DNA from: MED-G105 sp038522945
Lineage (GTDB): Bacteria > Pseudomonadota > Alphaproteobacteria > Caulobacterales > Parvularculaceae
Reading direction: 5' to 3'
Length of the DNA: 64,000 nucleotides
Assembly: GCA_038522945.1 (NCBI GenBank)
Contig: JBCBJV010000004.1
Location: 1 to 64,000, forward strand
The notes under the pieces were generated by a model. It saw only the letters and a list, made by a program, of their open reading frames with translations, had not been told where the DNA came from and searched no databases. The translations under genes were made by a program, and so were the position numbers. Below are positions 24,101-31,746 of this stretch, piece after piece (position 1 is the first letter of the stretch; each line of letters starts with the position of its first letter).

Positions 24101-24233
24101 AACCGGTAACAACGATCTCGTCACCTCCATCGGTGGCATCGTCTTGCGCCATCGCCCCAGGGGCAGCGACTGCCATTGCCATTGATGAGGCGCCCATTAG
24201 CACCAGCAACCGTTTTTGGTCCAAAACCCTCAT
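21108..24233 (-). CDS. TonB-dependent outer-membrane receptor
   Basis: A 1041-residue receptor that would import a bulky nutrient through a TonB-energised beta barrel. It has a signal peptide to about Ala29, the N-terminal EIVVTGSRI segment at 39-47, a plug domain to about 175 (LNLRGLGAERTLTLVNGRR, DVLTGGASQVYGADAVTGVVNFI), and a long 22-strand-type barrel ending in Phe-Ser-Met after aromatic strands. The family type with large loops is common in Caulobacter-like and sphingomonad bacteria. Residues 289-300 (DFNNNGVDDCDE) form a calcium-binding type loop within an extracellular segment, with several cysteines nearby. The ligand is unknown; no inner-membrane transporter or anti-sigma gene is adjacent. 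AGGAG precedes the ATG. Confidence 0.95.
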   Translation of the reverse strand: MRVLDQKRLLVLMGASSMAMAVAAPGAMAQDDATDGGDEIVVTGSRIARDPNLTEPLPVQSIDSEALRLSGEQDITEVINDIPALLTTTTAQGSIDGIFAGAVGGATLNLRGLGAERTLTLVNGRRHVGGVAGSAIVDINSIPSALIERVDVLTGGASQVYGADAVTGVVNFILKEDFEGLEVNLNGGISGEGDGERYGISAVAGKNFLDDRLNITVAFDYNKREEILFGDRDFSRDNMLADDLPNPAADGPSRVLLPDPRFSISSNSGVIVSGAVDLPPDFDSFVGFDFNNNGVDDCDESTVGQNSAFFLGGCLTIDDVTGEPRPYVDGIVTGAFNQFGGDGIPNTFNQDFLTPDLENVVGNLFITYDVNDNVKLFLEGKVSDSTADSGGPLNTFYDLLTVAPDNPFIPDSLQPFAGLGTDSAAFFITRDPTDLGPNINTQKRRVYRLVGGVEAEADNGFTYSMDVNYGRFERESVDRNRVIQDRFFAAVDAVDDGNGNAVCRSDIDPSASSPTTPFDIPLFDFGYLTFNPGDGQCAPYNVFGRGFGDQSQAAIDFITTTVTNDFTLEQFVVNGTMTGNLDKFFTLPGGSFEFATGFEYRDESSDSSFDPLVRGVVPVTTPDANAGDVVSELDAFRQSSLVFDPGALVVNEGGDFSVWEYFTELSVPLVRDQPFAKEITLSGGARFADYSTVGATISWGVSGTWAPIEDLKFRSSYAKPIRAPNITELFRPAQGATFRPVDPCDQGEIDALLAAGDPNAGNREANCRADGIPEGYEDPLSARFVGEISGNPELQEEKATTFSVGALIQPRFVEGLTLTVDYWSIQIEQAISAVGSQDIVDNCYDSGNFPNQFCTLFTRNRDTTSPQFLGFNFLRQSEVNFASLDARGIDAQASYDFEIGQNDLNITLNGTWNERLNNFFDPGDPTAVDPELGELQRPEFAANAFFNFSRGPFAFQWQTQFQDEQGLRAVEIETVDTVFGPAGIADAVFIHDLNASYQISDQFSVYGGVNNVLDRDPFITEQAYPVSPLGRYFFAGVNFSM

Positions 24234-24429
24234 GAATCTACTCCTGCTTGTTCATTTATTGGCCATCCCTGCCACGGGACGACATTCATCGAGCCCAGCG
24301 ACGACTATATCCGGGCCGAACAGGATTGCTTGAGGAAAGCACAACGACACTGTCGATCGTTTGTGTTGCGTTGCACAATTACAACGTTTTTGTGACGCGC
24401 TTTGGAGAAATGTTGCAACAAAATAATAA

Positions 24430-24456
24430 ACCCGCGCTGATCTGCTCAGCACGGGT
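24430..24456 (-). terminator. Rho-independent terminator of rpsD
   Basis: Arms ACCCGCGCTGA and TCAGCACGGGT pair over 11 positions with one non-canonical pair, loop TCTGC. On the minus strand a U-rich tract (TTTATTATTTT) follows. It lies 39 nt after the rpsD stop. Confidence 0.85.
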
Positions 24457-24494
24457 CCGAAATCGACAGAAATGGCCGTCAAGCCAAAGAGTCG

Positions 24495-25112
24495 TTAGGA
24501 TGAGTAATACTCAACCACAAGATTTGGTTCCATTGTGCACGGGTAAGGCACCTCCGCGAGTTCTGGGACCCGGATATAAGTCGCACTCATCTTTTTCGGG
24601 TCCACATCGACATATTCAGGGATGTCGCGCTCGGCGCTTTGCAGCGCCTCAAGAACAAGCGCCATGTTTTTCGACTTGTCTTTGATCTCGACCACATCGC
24701 CAGGGCGCAAGCGGTAAGACGGAATGTTTGTACGCACGCCGTTCACCTTAACATGACCGTGGTTGATGAATTGACGGGCGGCGAAAACCGTAGGGACAAA
24801 TTTCGCCCGGTAAACGAGCGCGTCGAGACGGCTTTCCAAAAGACCGATCAACAGCTCGGCTGTGTTGCCACGACGGCGCACAGCTTCATTGTAGATCTTC
24901 TCGAACTGTTTTTCGTTGATGTTGGCGTAGTAGCCTTTCAGCTTTTGTTTCGCCATCAGCTGCAGACCGAAATCGGACGTTTTGCCCTTGCGGCGCTGGC
25001 CGTGCATGCCAGGTCCGTACTCGCGCTTGTTAATGGGTGATTTTGGACGACCCCAAACGTTTTCACCAACGCGGCGGTCGAGTTTATGCTTGGCGCGGAC
25101 GCGCTTTGTCAT
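24495..25112 (-). CDS. rpsD: 30S ribosomal protein S4
   Basis: Small-subunit protein S4, 205 residues, an early 16S rRNA-binding protein. It begins MTKRVRAKHKLDRRVGENVWG and includes the RRKGKTSDFGLQLMAKQKLK segment and the S4 RNA-binding domain (about 96-160: SRLDALVYRAKFVPTVFAARQFINHGHVKVNG). Length and sequence are typical of alphaproteobacteria. The start has GAGGAAAAT upstream. The gene stands alone and is followed by its own terminator. The GC-rich leader between 25113 and 25230 can fold and might bind S4 for feedback control, but no known motif was matched. Confidence 0.98.
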   Translation of the reverse strand: MTKRVRAKHKLDRRVGENVWGRPKSPINKREYGPGMHGQRRKGKTSDFGLQLMAKQKLKGYYANINEKQFEKIYNEAVRRRGNTAELLIGLLESRLDALVYRAKFVPTVFAARQFINHGHVKVNGVRTNIPSYRLRPGDVVEIKDKSKNMALVLEALQSAERDIPEYVDVDPKKMSATYIRVPELAEVPYPCTMEPNLVVEYYSS

Positions 25113-25380
25113 ATTTTCCTCATATGTGGTGCGGGCCGGTCCGCAGGCTTATTCCAGCGGACGATCTCAACGGCGGCAGCGCACCTCCCGTCGTAAGCGG
25201 GGTGAGGTAGTCCGGCGGCGGGATCTTGTCAAATAGATTTGGTGAAAACCTCACTTGGGTATGAAGTGGGCATGAGCGTTCGATTTGAGCGGGAATCACG
25301 CAAAACAGCGCGTCTGAATGACGTCACCTAAGAGCGCATGGCCGCAGTTGGCAGAGCGCGTCTTAGATGAAAGACCGGTC
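25113..25380. other. Leader and intergenic region upstream of rpsD
   Basis: Contains the rpsD promoter and leader. Self-complementary segments are visible near 25190-25210, but no recognised regulatory RNA motif or gene was found. Confidence 0.5.
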
Positions 25381-25545
25381 CCGTATAAAGAAAGAGCCCG
25401 CTACATATGCAGCGGGCCCTTCCGGTACGCATGCCTTGGGGGGCAAACCGTATATCAGCGCTCGGGGTCCAACCTGCTTTGAACAAGGCCACGGGTCCAA
25501 CGTCACGCTCGAAAACTTTGCTTAAACCGCTACTCCCTATGCGGT
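25381..25545 (-). ncRNA. Candidate structured small RNA, possibly 6S-like
   Basis: A noncoding stretch of about 150 nt that ends in a convincing intrinsic terminator on the minus strand. Upstream of the terminator, the segment GTAGCGG near the presumed 5' end can pair with CCGCTGC at the 3' end, giving a closing stem, and a duplicated TTGGACCC lies in the middle. An enclosed long hairpin with a terminator is the general architecture of 6S RNA, and alphaproteobacteria should have one. Sequence identity to 6S could not be shown by eye, so the call is tentative. A TTGCCT box lies upstream near 25580 but no full promoter is certain. Confidence 0.35.
25396..25417 (-). terminator. Rho-independent terminator without an annotated upstream gene
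   Basis: Stem GCCCGCT/AGCGGGC with loop ACATATGC, followed on the minus strand by TCTTTCTTTAT. No protein gene on the minus strand ends nearby; the transcript it ends is best explained by the candidate small RNA. Confidence 0.7.
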
Positions 25546-25960
25546 GTCGAAAAAGTAACAGTTAAATAAGAGATAGGCAACGCTCTTCTCGGGAACGAAA
25601 CAAAAAAGCCGATGGTCAAACACCAATAGAGGTAAGTTCGCAGCGCCTTGCAACCAACTCCTTCAGTGCGAAGGCCAAATAGCACTAATATGGCGAGGAA
25701 TAACATTCGGCGCTTTGCCCCAAACCCAGTCCGGGGAGGTCTTTGCGGAATGCCCAAACCACCGGTACGGACCTAGCGAAGGACGCATTGTCAGGGGCTA
25801 TAGACAACCGGAGCATGTGGCCTGGGCTGACTGCATATTCTAACGTTCTCACTTTAGCACCACTCCGATCGCGACACTCGAGCAATCACACCGCTTCCGC
25901 CACAAACGAGCCAAACATTCACCTCCAGCAGAGCCCCATTCTACCAAAGGAACAGAACTG
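25546..25960. other. Intergenic region without recognisable gene
   Basis: Lies between the candidate small RNA and the carboxypeptidase gene. Several short frames exist on the minus strand, none with a ribosome site or family resemblance. The promoter of the M14 gene must lie in it. Confidence 0.5.
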
Positions 25961-27112
25961 ATGACCTCATCGGCAAACGCCGCCCTTCACATTTCCAGCG
26001 CATTTGACAGCGGTAACATCCAGGTGGTTGACGCCACGACACCGTCAAACATCCGCCTACGGATCCAGAAGGATAACCAATCCGATTTTTATCAGTGGTT
26101 CCATTTCCGCGTGACCAATGCAGCGGAAATCCCTTGTACACTAACGATTGAAAATGCGGGGAGCTCTGCCTATCCGAAGGGATGGGAAGACTACCGCGCC
26201 GTTGCATCCTATGATCGCGAGACTTGGTTCCGCGTCCCCACAACATTTGAAAATGGCGAACTAAAGATACACCACACGCCGGGCTTCAATACCGTCTGGT
26301 ATGCTTACTTTGCGCCCTATTCCATGGAACGCCACAGCGATATGGTGGCCAGCTTTCAAGGCGCGGCCAACACGAAACTGACCGTACTCGGAACAACGCT
26401 GGATGGGCAGAACCTGGACCTCATAACCATTGGCGAGCCGACACCTGACAAGCGCGCCTGTTGGGTGATCGCCCGCCAGCATCCGGGAGAGACCATGGCC
26501 GAATGGTGCGTAGAAGGACTATTGGACAGGCTCACCGATGATGACGATCCCGTCGCCCGGGTGTTAAAGGAAAACGCTGTCTTCTACGTGGTACCAAACA
26601 TGAACCCGGATGGCTCAGCGCGAGGCCACCTGCGCACTAATGCCGCCGGCACTAATCTTAACCGCGCTTGGAGTGATGCGTCACTGGAGGTAAGCCCTGA
26701 AGTTTATTGGGTCCTGGAAAAGATGAAAGAAACAGGGGTGGATTTTTTCCTGGACTGCCATGGCGACGAAAACCTGCCCTACAATTTCATTGCGGGCGGC
26801 GAAGGGGCTTCGGCCTTCACGGACAAACTTCAAGCCTTGCTCGATGGCTATAAGGCGGCACTGGTGCGGGCCAATCCTGACTTTCAGACAGAGTTTGGAT
26901 ACCCTGTCGATGCGCGCGGTTCGGCCAATCTCGCGATCGCCACCAACTACATTACCGAGACTTTTTCCTGCCTCGCCATGACCCTAGAGATGCCGTTCAA
27001 GGATAACGCGGACCTGCCAGACATCGACTTCGGCTGGTCTCCGGAACGTTGCCGCAAGCTAGGCGCGAGCCAGCTTGATGCTCTTCACGCCGTCGCAAAA
27101 GACCTTCGATGA
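25961..27112 (+). CDS. M14-family zinc carboxypeptidase, cytosolic carboxypeptidase-like
   Basis: A 383-residue metallocarboxypeptidase that would remove C-terminal residues from peptides or side chains. The N-terminal beta domain (1 to about 150) and catalytic domain order match the cytosolic carboxypeptidase (CCP, M14D) subfamily. Zinc ligands are His174 and Glu177 in ARQHPGETMAEW and His267 in LDCHGDE; the substrate-binding NLNR is at 232-235, and the catalytic Glu is in TLEMPF at about 343. No signal peptide is present, so it is cytoplasmic. Eukaryotic relatives trim polyglutamate from tubulin; the bacterial substrate is unknown. The start has AAAGGAAC upstream. Confidence 0.92.
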   Translation: MTSSANAALHISSAFDSGNIQVVDATTPSNIRLRIQKDNQSDFYQWFHFRVTNAAEIPCTLTIENAGSSAYPKGWEDYRAVASYDRETWFRVPTTFENGELKIHHTPGFNTVWYAYFAPYSMERHSDMVASFQGAANTKLTVLGTTLDGQNLDLITIGEPTPDKRACWVIARQHPGETMAEWCVEGLLDRLTDDDDPVARVLKENAVFYVVPNMNPDGSARGHLRTNAAGTNLNRAWSDASLEVSPEVYWVLEKMKETGVDFFLDCHGDENLPYNFIAGGEGASAFTDKLQALLDGYKAALVRANPDFQTEFGYPVDARGSANLAIATNYITETFSCLAMTLEMPFKDNADLPDIDFGWSPERCRKLGASQLDALHAVAKDLR

Positions 27113-27236
27113 GCCCTGCTCGGGACCCCTATCAAGGTGTGTTGGTGCGGCCGGGTTGATGTCCGCTCGGGGGCGCGGTGTCATGGTGACCATAAGACAA
27201 TCCTGATCCGACTAGCCCCTGACCGGAGGAAAGCCT

Positions 27237-27809
27237 GTGACCCAAAAATACTTGATACTAATCGCCGTGACTTCCGCACTCATGTTTTCAACTGTCACGG
27301 CACAGGCCCAACCGGTTGACCGGTCGGGCTCCGCACGGGCAGCCATGGAAAAGCTCCGCCCCCTGGCGGGGGAATGGGAGATGGCCGTTTCCTCCTGGCG
27401 CGACGGTGTATGGAGCGAACCCGAAATAGAACGTACCCGAATTAGCTATTTCCTGAACGATCTCGCCCTGCGCCGCGAAGTGCCCGAGCACTCGCCGACA
27501 AATGTCAAAATGGAGACTACCATCCAGTTTGATCAGTACAGAAATGTCTATCGCATGGCGGCCCTGGATGACAGTTGGGGCAATATGGACATATACGAAG
27601 GACAGGAGACAGAAACGGGAACATTTGTCTTCGATAACATCCGGACGGGCACATTCGCTGTTGGACCACAGGGAGAGGTTTTTTCTTTTCAGCTGACGAT
27701 CGAGATCGAAGACATGAATTCTCATGCCATGCTCGTTGAGATCTCAACCGATAACGGGAAGACTTGGGCGCCGTTTCAGCGGCTGGAGCGCACCCGTCTC
27801 GGGACGTGA
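27237..27809 (+). CDS. Secreted DUF1579-like protein
   Basis: A 190-residue protein with a signal peptide (hydrophobic LILIAVTSALMFSTV, cleavage near AQAQP). The mature part begins AMEKLRPLAGEWEMAVSSW and runs through TTIQFDQYRNVYRMAALDD and GTFVFDN, a lipocalin-like pattern seen in DUF1579-type proteins. Function is unknown. The GTG start at 27237 is supported by a strong GGAGGA about 8 nt upstream. It follows the M14 gene by 124 nt and could be co-transcribed. Confidence 0.7.
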   Translation: MTQKYLILIAVTSALMFSTVTAQAQPVDRSGSARAAMEKLRPLAGEWEMAVSSWRDGVWSEPEIERTRISYFLNDLALRREVPEHSPTNVKMETTIQFDQYRNVYRMAALDDSWGNMDIYEGQETETGTFVFDNIRTGTFAVGPQGEVFSFQLTIEIEDMNSHAMLVEISTDNGKTWAPFQRLERTRLGT

Positions 27810-28014
27810 CTGAGGCGACCAGAAATATCGCACCCACCGTTTCGAGGTGGCCTTGCGCTGAAGCGTTGGCAAATCCGATCGCTAAACTGCCTCTTCCCCT
27901 TTGTCATATCGCGACGTCTGGATTGCGGAAACGTCCCTATTTTTGATCCCTTGTTAAGCTTCCCGTTTCAAGCCCGTGCTAACCTCAGGCCAGTGAGTTG
28001 GAGGGGAAGGCACC

Positions 28015-28518
28015 ATGGGATCGATCTTCTTAACCCTGTTTTTCGCGATATTCCTGACAATTGGCGTCGGCATTCTCGGGTATGGCGTCCATTCCTACCG
28101 TCTCAGTCAGGCTGCCGGGTCTTGGCCCACGGCTGACGGTGTCATTACCCACTCTGATCTTGAGATCGACAGCGATAGTGACGGCACGACTTATCGGGTG
28201 AAGCTGAACTACCAATATTCAGCGCTCGGCGTTGACAGAACGGGGGATAACATCGCGTTTGGCTATGCTGGAAGCAGCGCACGGAATTACCATGAAATCC
28301 TGGAAGACGCCCTGCCCGTTGGAACACGGGTCGCGGTGCGCTATGACCCGGCCAATCCGGAACGATCCACGCTTTCATTTGGCGTGCACAAATCAATCCT
28401 CTTTATTCTGCTATTCGGTGCGACCTGGACCATGTTCACCGTCGGCATGGCGATAATGTTCCTGATGGGAGACGGCGGGCCCACGGTAATCCTGCGTAAC
28501 TTGCAGACTTACTCCTGA
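28015..28518 (+). CDS. DUF3592-like membrane protein
   Basis: A 167-residue protein with an N-terminal helix (about 4-24, LTLFFAIFLTIGVGILGYGV), a beta-rich middle domain and a C-terminal helix (about 126-150). The middle has GSWPTADGVITHSDLE, the tyrosine-rich VKLNYQYSALG, and GTRVAVRYDPANPERSTL, all typical of DUF3592. Its role is not known. A GGAGGGGAAGG ribosome site precedes the ATG. It converges with the malic enzyme gene. Confidence 0.82.
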   Translation: MGSIFLTLFFAIFLTIGVGILGYGVHSYRLSQAAGSWPTADGVITHSDLEIDSDSDGTTYRVKLNYQYSALGVDRTGDNIAFGYAGSSARNYHEILEDALPVGTRVAVRYDPANPERSTLSFGVHKSILFILLFGATWTMFTVGMAIMFLMGDGGPTVILRNLQTYS

Positions 28519-28554
28519 GGACGGTCGTCTTGGTCTCTAGAGGGGCGGTTCGCT

Positions 28555-29937
28555 TTATGAAGCTGCAGAACTAATTGCTTCAAGGTCATGCCGATAAGCT
28601 GAATAGTCCGAAATTGGCTTGTCGGCCACACCGTCATCTTCCGCAGCGCGTGCAACCGCAACGGCCACTTCCGGTAGGAGCCGCGGATCAAATGCTTTGG
28701 GAAGAATGTAATCCGTCCCGAATGAAAGGCTTTCATCCGGGTAAAGACCTCTCACCAGATCGGGGGTCGGCTGTCCGGCAAGTCGGGCGATGGCCTTTGA
28801 GGCCGCGACTTTCATCCCGTCTGTGACGGTCCAGGCGCGGCAATCAAGTGCGCCGCGAAACAGGAACGGGAAACAAAGGACGTTATTTACCTGGTTTGGA
28901 TAGTCCGTACGCCCCGTGGCGATAATGGCATCGGGGGCAGCTGCACGAGCGTCCTCCGGCCAAATTTCCGGATCCGGATTAGCCAGTGCAAAGATGATCG
29001 GCCGCTGTGCCATGCTTCCGGCCATCTCCGGCGACAAGACACCACCGACAGAAAGCCCGAGAAAAACATCTGTATCTGGAATAATATCGGCCAGCGTTCG
29101 CGCTTTGCTTGCCTTGGCATAACGGATTTTTCGAGGGTCCATGCCCTCCTTGCGACCCTTGTAGATGACGCCGTCCCGATCGGTCAGCGTTATGTTTTTC
29201 ATCTGCGCGCCAGCTGCAACCAGCAAGTCAATGCAAGCCATCGCGGCGGCGCCCGCCCCGGACGTCACAATTTTTGCGCCCTTGAGTTCCTTGCCGGCAA
29301 GGGCAAGTGCGTTCGTCACAGCCGCCAGCACACACACGGCCGTGCCATGCTGGTCGTCATGGAACACCGGGATCCGCATGGCCCCGCGGCAACGCGTCTC
29401 CACTTCAAAGCAGGCAGGCGCGCAGATATCCTCCAGATTGACCCCGCCAAATGTCGGCTCCAGGGCGATGATCGCACGCGCCAGGCGCTCCGGATCTTTT
29501 TCATCAATACACAGATCAACTGCGTTTAAGCCAGCAAACTTCCGAAACAACGCCGCTTTGCCTTCCATGACGGGCTTTGCCGCCAACGCGCCGATATCCC
29601 CGAGGCCAAGCACGGCCGTGCCATTGCTAATGACCGCAACGGTGTTTGCTCGGTTGGTATAGACCGCCGAGGCCGCCGGGTCCGCAGCGATCGCCCGGCA
29701 AGGCTCCGCAACACCCGGAGAATATGCCAGCGACAAATCAAATGGCGTTACCATCGCCTTAGTGGGCACGTTTTCCATTTTGCCAGGCGGCTCGGCGCGA
29801 TGGTAAGCAAGGGCCGCTTCATCCAGTACCCGGCGCGCGTCCGCATCGAGGCTTGCACGCGCCCGAAACTTGTCACCATATCGTGCCGCCGATTGCGCGA
29901 GTTCACGCGCCTGCCTGTTGAACCAGTTCTTGAACAT
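28555..29937 (-). CDS. NADP-dependent malic enzyme (short form without phosphotransacetylase domain)
   Basis: Oxidative decarboxylation of malate to pyruvate with reduction of NAD(P). The 460-residue protein has the malic enzyme N-domain (SLAYSPGVAEPCRAIA, the NRANTVAVISNGTAVLGLGDIG stretch in parts, PVMEGKA) and the NAD-binding domain (IVTSGAGAAAMACIDLL, LTDRDGVIY, FALANPDPEI). Many proteobacterial MaeB enzymes carry a further 300-residue phosphotransacetylase-like C-terminal domain used for acetyl-CoA regulation; this one ends after the catalytic part. The first 20 residues (MFKNWFNRQARELAQSA) are unusual and may be a small extension; AAGGGTGGGG precedes this ATG. Confidence 0.93.
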   Translation of the reverse strand: MFKNWFNRQARELAQSAARYGDKFRARASLDADARRVLDEAALAYHRAEPPGKMENVPTKAMVTPFDLSLAYSPGVAEPCRAIAADPAASAVYTNRANTVAVISNGTAVLGLGDIGALAAKPVMEGKAALFRKFAGLNAVDLCIDEKDPERLARAIIALEPTFGGVNLEDICAPACFEVETRCRGAMRIPVFHDDQHGTAVCVLAAVTNALALAGKELKGAKIVTSGAGAAAMACIDLLVAAGAQMKNITLTDRDGVIYKGRKEGMDPRKIRYAKASKARTLADIIPDTDVFLGLSVGGVLSPEMAGSMAQRPIIFALANPDPEIWPEDARAAAPDAIIATGRTDYPNQVNNVLCFPFLFRGALDCRAWTVTDGMKVAASKAIARLAGQPTPDLVRGLYPDESLSFGTDYILPKAFDPRLLPEVAVAVARAAEDDGVADKPISDYSAYRHDLEAISSAAS

Positions 29938-30091
29938 GAAGCCCCACCCTTAAGTCACGTCCGCACCGTGGCAATCGGAAACGAAAGACGCAACTCACAT
30001 TTTTGCGCTGCGTCTCATGCGGAGCTGCCTTTCGTTTGCAGATCGCTTTAGATAGTTTAGGGACCATGGATTTAGGAGGGGATTTTCCGTC

Positions 30092-30841
30092 TTGCTGTTG
30101 CGCCGTGTTGCCGACCATGTGCAAAGCCAGAACTGGCTCGCTGTCGGGCTCGACTTTTTCATTGTTGTGGCCGGGGTCTTTATTGGTATCCAGCTTGGGA
30201 ATTGGAATGAAGGCCGACAGGTCCGCCAATCCTTTACCGAAGCGCAAGAGCGTCTCGTCGCTGAGAGCCAGGCAAACGCCGAAACCACGGACCAATTTCT
30301 GAACGACGTCAGTGGGCGGCTCTCCCGTGCCAGGGCCGCGATCGGTATTCTTCGAACGTGCACGGATGGAAAAGACGCAGAAGAAACGCTGTTGACCGGG
30401 ATGGAAACGATCAGGGGCACTGCAACCCTACGACTTAGGCAGACTGCTCTTTCGGCGATCACCGGCGAAGACGCCTTTCTCTCACTCCTTGAGGAAGTCG
30501 AACGGGAGCGGTTGAAGGAATTGGAACGGCGCCTGACCCAGGCTCAACAGACGTTAGATTGGCTTGAGGATCGTCCGTTTACGCATCACATCGAAGACCA
30601 GACAAACATCTCCTATGGAGATTTAATTGACGTTGAGACGATCCCCGGCGTGAAAATTCGGCGCCTTACGCTCAATAACGCGATATCAGAGATCTGTCGC
30701 GATGAGGATCTTCACCAAGCGTTCTATCTATGGGAGCGCACAGCCACCTTCCAGCATTTGCGCGCAAGCCAGGTGCGCGGGTGGGTCAATGAGAATGCCC
30801 GCCTCATGGGAGGCGATACAACGTTTCGCGACAAATCATGA
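30092..30841 (+). CDS. Membrane-anchored helical protein (DUF6090-like)
   Basis: A 249-residue protein with one N-terminal helix (about 20-38, LDFFIVVAGVFIGIQLGNW) followed at once by NEGRQ. This helix-plus-NWNE pattern is typical of DUF6090-like proteins. The rest is a long mostly helical, probably extracytoplasmic region (EEVERERLKELERRLTQAQQTLDWLED). The start is a TTG at 30092, supported by AGGAGGGG about 12 nt upstream; the first ATG in the region is out of frame. Its stop overlaps the next gene's ATG (ATGA at 30838-30841), so the two proteins are made together. Confidence 0.68.
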   Translation: MLLRRVADHVQSQNWLAVGLDFFIVVAGVFIGIQLGNWNEGRQVRQSFTEAQERLVAESQANAETTDQFLNDVSGRLSRARAAIGILRTCTDGKDAEETLLTGMETIRGTATLRLRQTALSAITGEDAFLSLLEEVERERLKELERRLTQAQQTLDWLEDRPFTHHIEDQTNISYGDLIDVETIPGVKIRRLTLNNAISEICRDEDLHQAFYLWERTATFQHLRASQVRGWVNENARLMGGDTTFRDKS

Positions 30842-31746
30842 GAAGTTCAGAACAAGCCCGTTCATCATTCGGCACAAGCCTTCACTCAGAACGCGAGATC
30901 CAGTCGGGTTTGAGTCACTTGGCGAGCGCCCTGGCGGGTATCTTTAGTCTAGTCACCATTGCAAGCGCTGAGTTCGTGCCGGCAGACCAATTACCGCCGG
31001 AAATCATTGACCAATGTGAGGCCAATACAAAACCGGTTGCATTTGCCGATCCCCAGATTGCCGAGGCGATCAACAGTCTCACCCGTCTTGGGGTTCTTTC
31101 CTCAAGTGACCTTGACGGGATCGATATCGGGTTTTGCAGCTTGCGGGATGCATTTGGCCCATTTGCAACAACTTCGTGTAAGGAGGATATAATCCTATTG
31201 GACGACATCTATCGTCAGAAGGACCAGGCTATCGTTCTGAGTGCTACCCTTGCCCATGAGGTTTTGCACGTGGCGCAACACCGCACTCTGAAAGCCCACC
31301 ATGGCGATCAATACTGTTCATCGGACCAGTACGATCTGGACAAAGTATGGATGGAAGAAAAGGCCGACGCTTTCGGGGACAGCGCGGGGGCACTCTTGTT
31401 TTCGGGCCGCGAAACAAGCGTTGCCAATATGTGTAACGATCCGGTCCGCATTTATCTGGAAGCAGAGCAACCGGTTTCGTCGTCCGAAGAGCCACTTTCG
31501 TTCATAACCATTCAGCCGGGCAAGTCCGTTTCTTTTAGCGAAAAGACCACGTCAAATCGGTTTCGCCTCGCCGCGCAGACCGAACCAGCGACCGGGGAAA
31601 CGAGACGCTGGTCTGGCACCAACAATCGCCACACACGCTTTATTGAGGGCAAGCTTTACGCGCTGAAAGATATTGAACTCACCGCGGCAATGCCAACGGA
31701 AGGCCCGTTCACGTTGACCCTATGCGATGAGACAACCAACCGTTAA
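30838..31746 (+). CDS. Putative secreted zinc metallopeptidase with HExxH motif
   Basis: A 302-residue protein. A hydrophobic segment at about 28-44 (LASALAGIFSLVTIASA) looks like a late signal peptide or anchor. The motif H140-E-V-L-H144 is followed about 30 residues later by EEKADAFG (173-180), whose first Glu is a fit for the third zinc ligand of gluzincins. Cys60, Cys100, Cys114 and Cys160 suggest disulfides outside the cytoplasm. The C-terminal 90 residues look like a beta domain. I do not recognise a named family. It is coupled by ATGA to the DUF6090-like gene. At the 3' end its TAA overlaps the TTA of the convergent yhhQ stop. Confidence 0.7.
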   Translation: MRSSEQARSSFGTSLHSEREIQSGLSHLASALAGIFSLVTIASAEFVPADQLPPEIIDQCEANTKPVAFADPQIAEAINSLTRLGVLSSSDLDGIDIGFCSLRDAFGPFATTSCKEDIILLDDIYRQKDQAIVLSATLAHEVLHVAQHRTLKAHHGDQYCSSDQYDLDKVWMEEKADAFGDSAGALLFSGRETSVANMCNDPVRIYLEAEQPVSSSEEPLSFITIQPGKSVSFSEKTTSNRFRLAAQTEPATGETRRWSGTNNRHTRFIEGKLYALKDIELTAAMPTEGPFTLTLCDETTNR

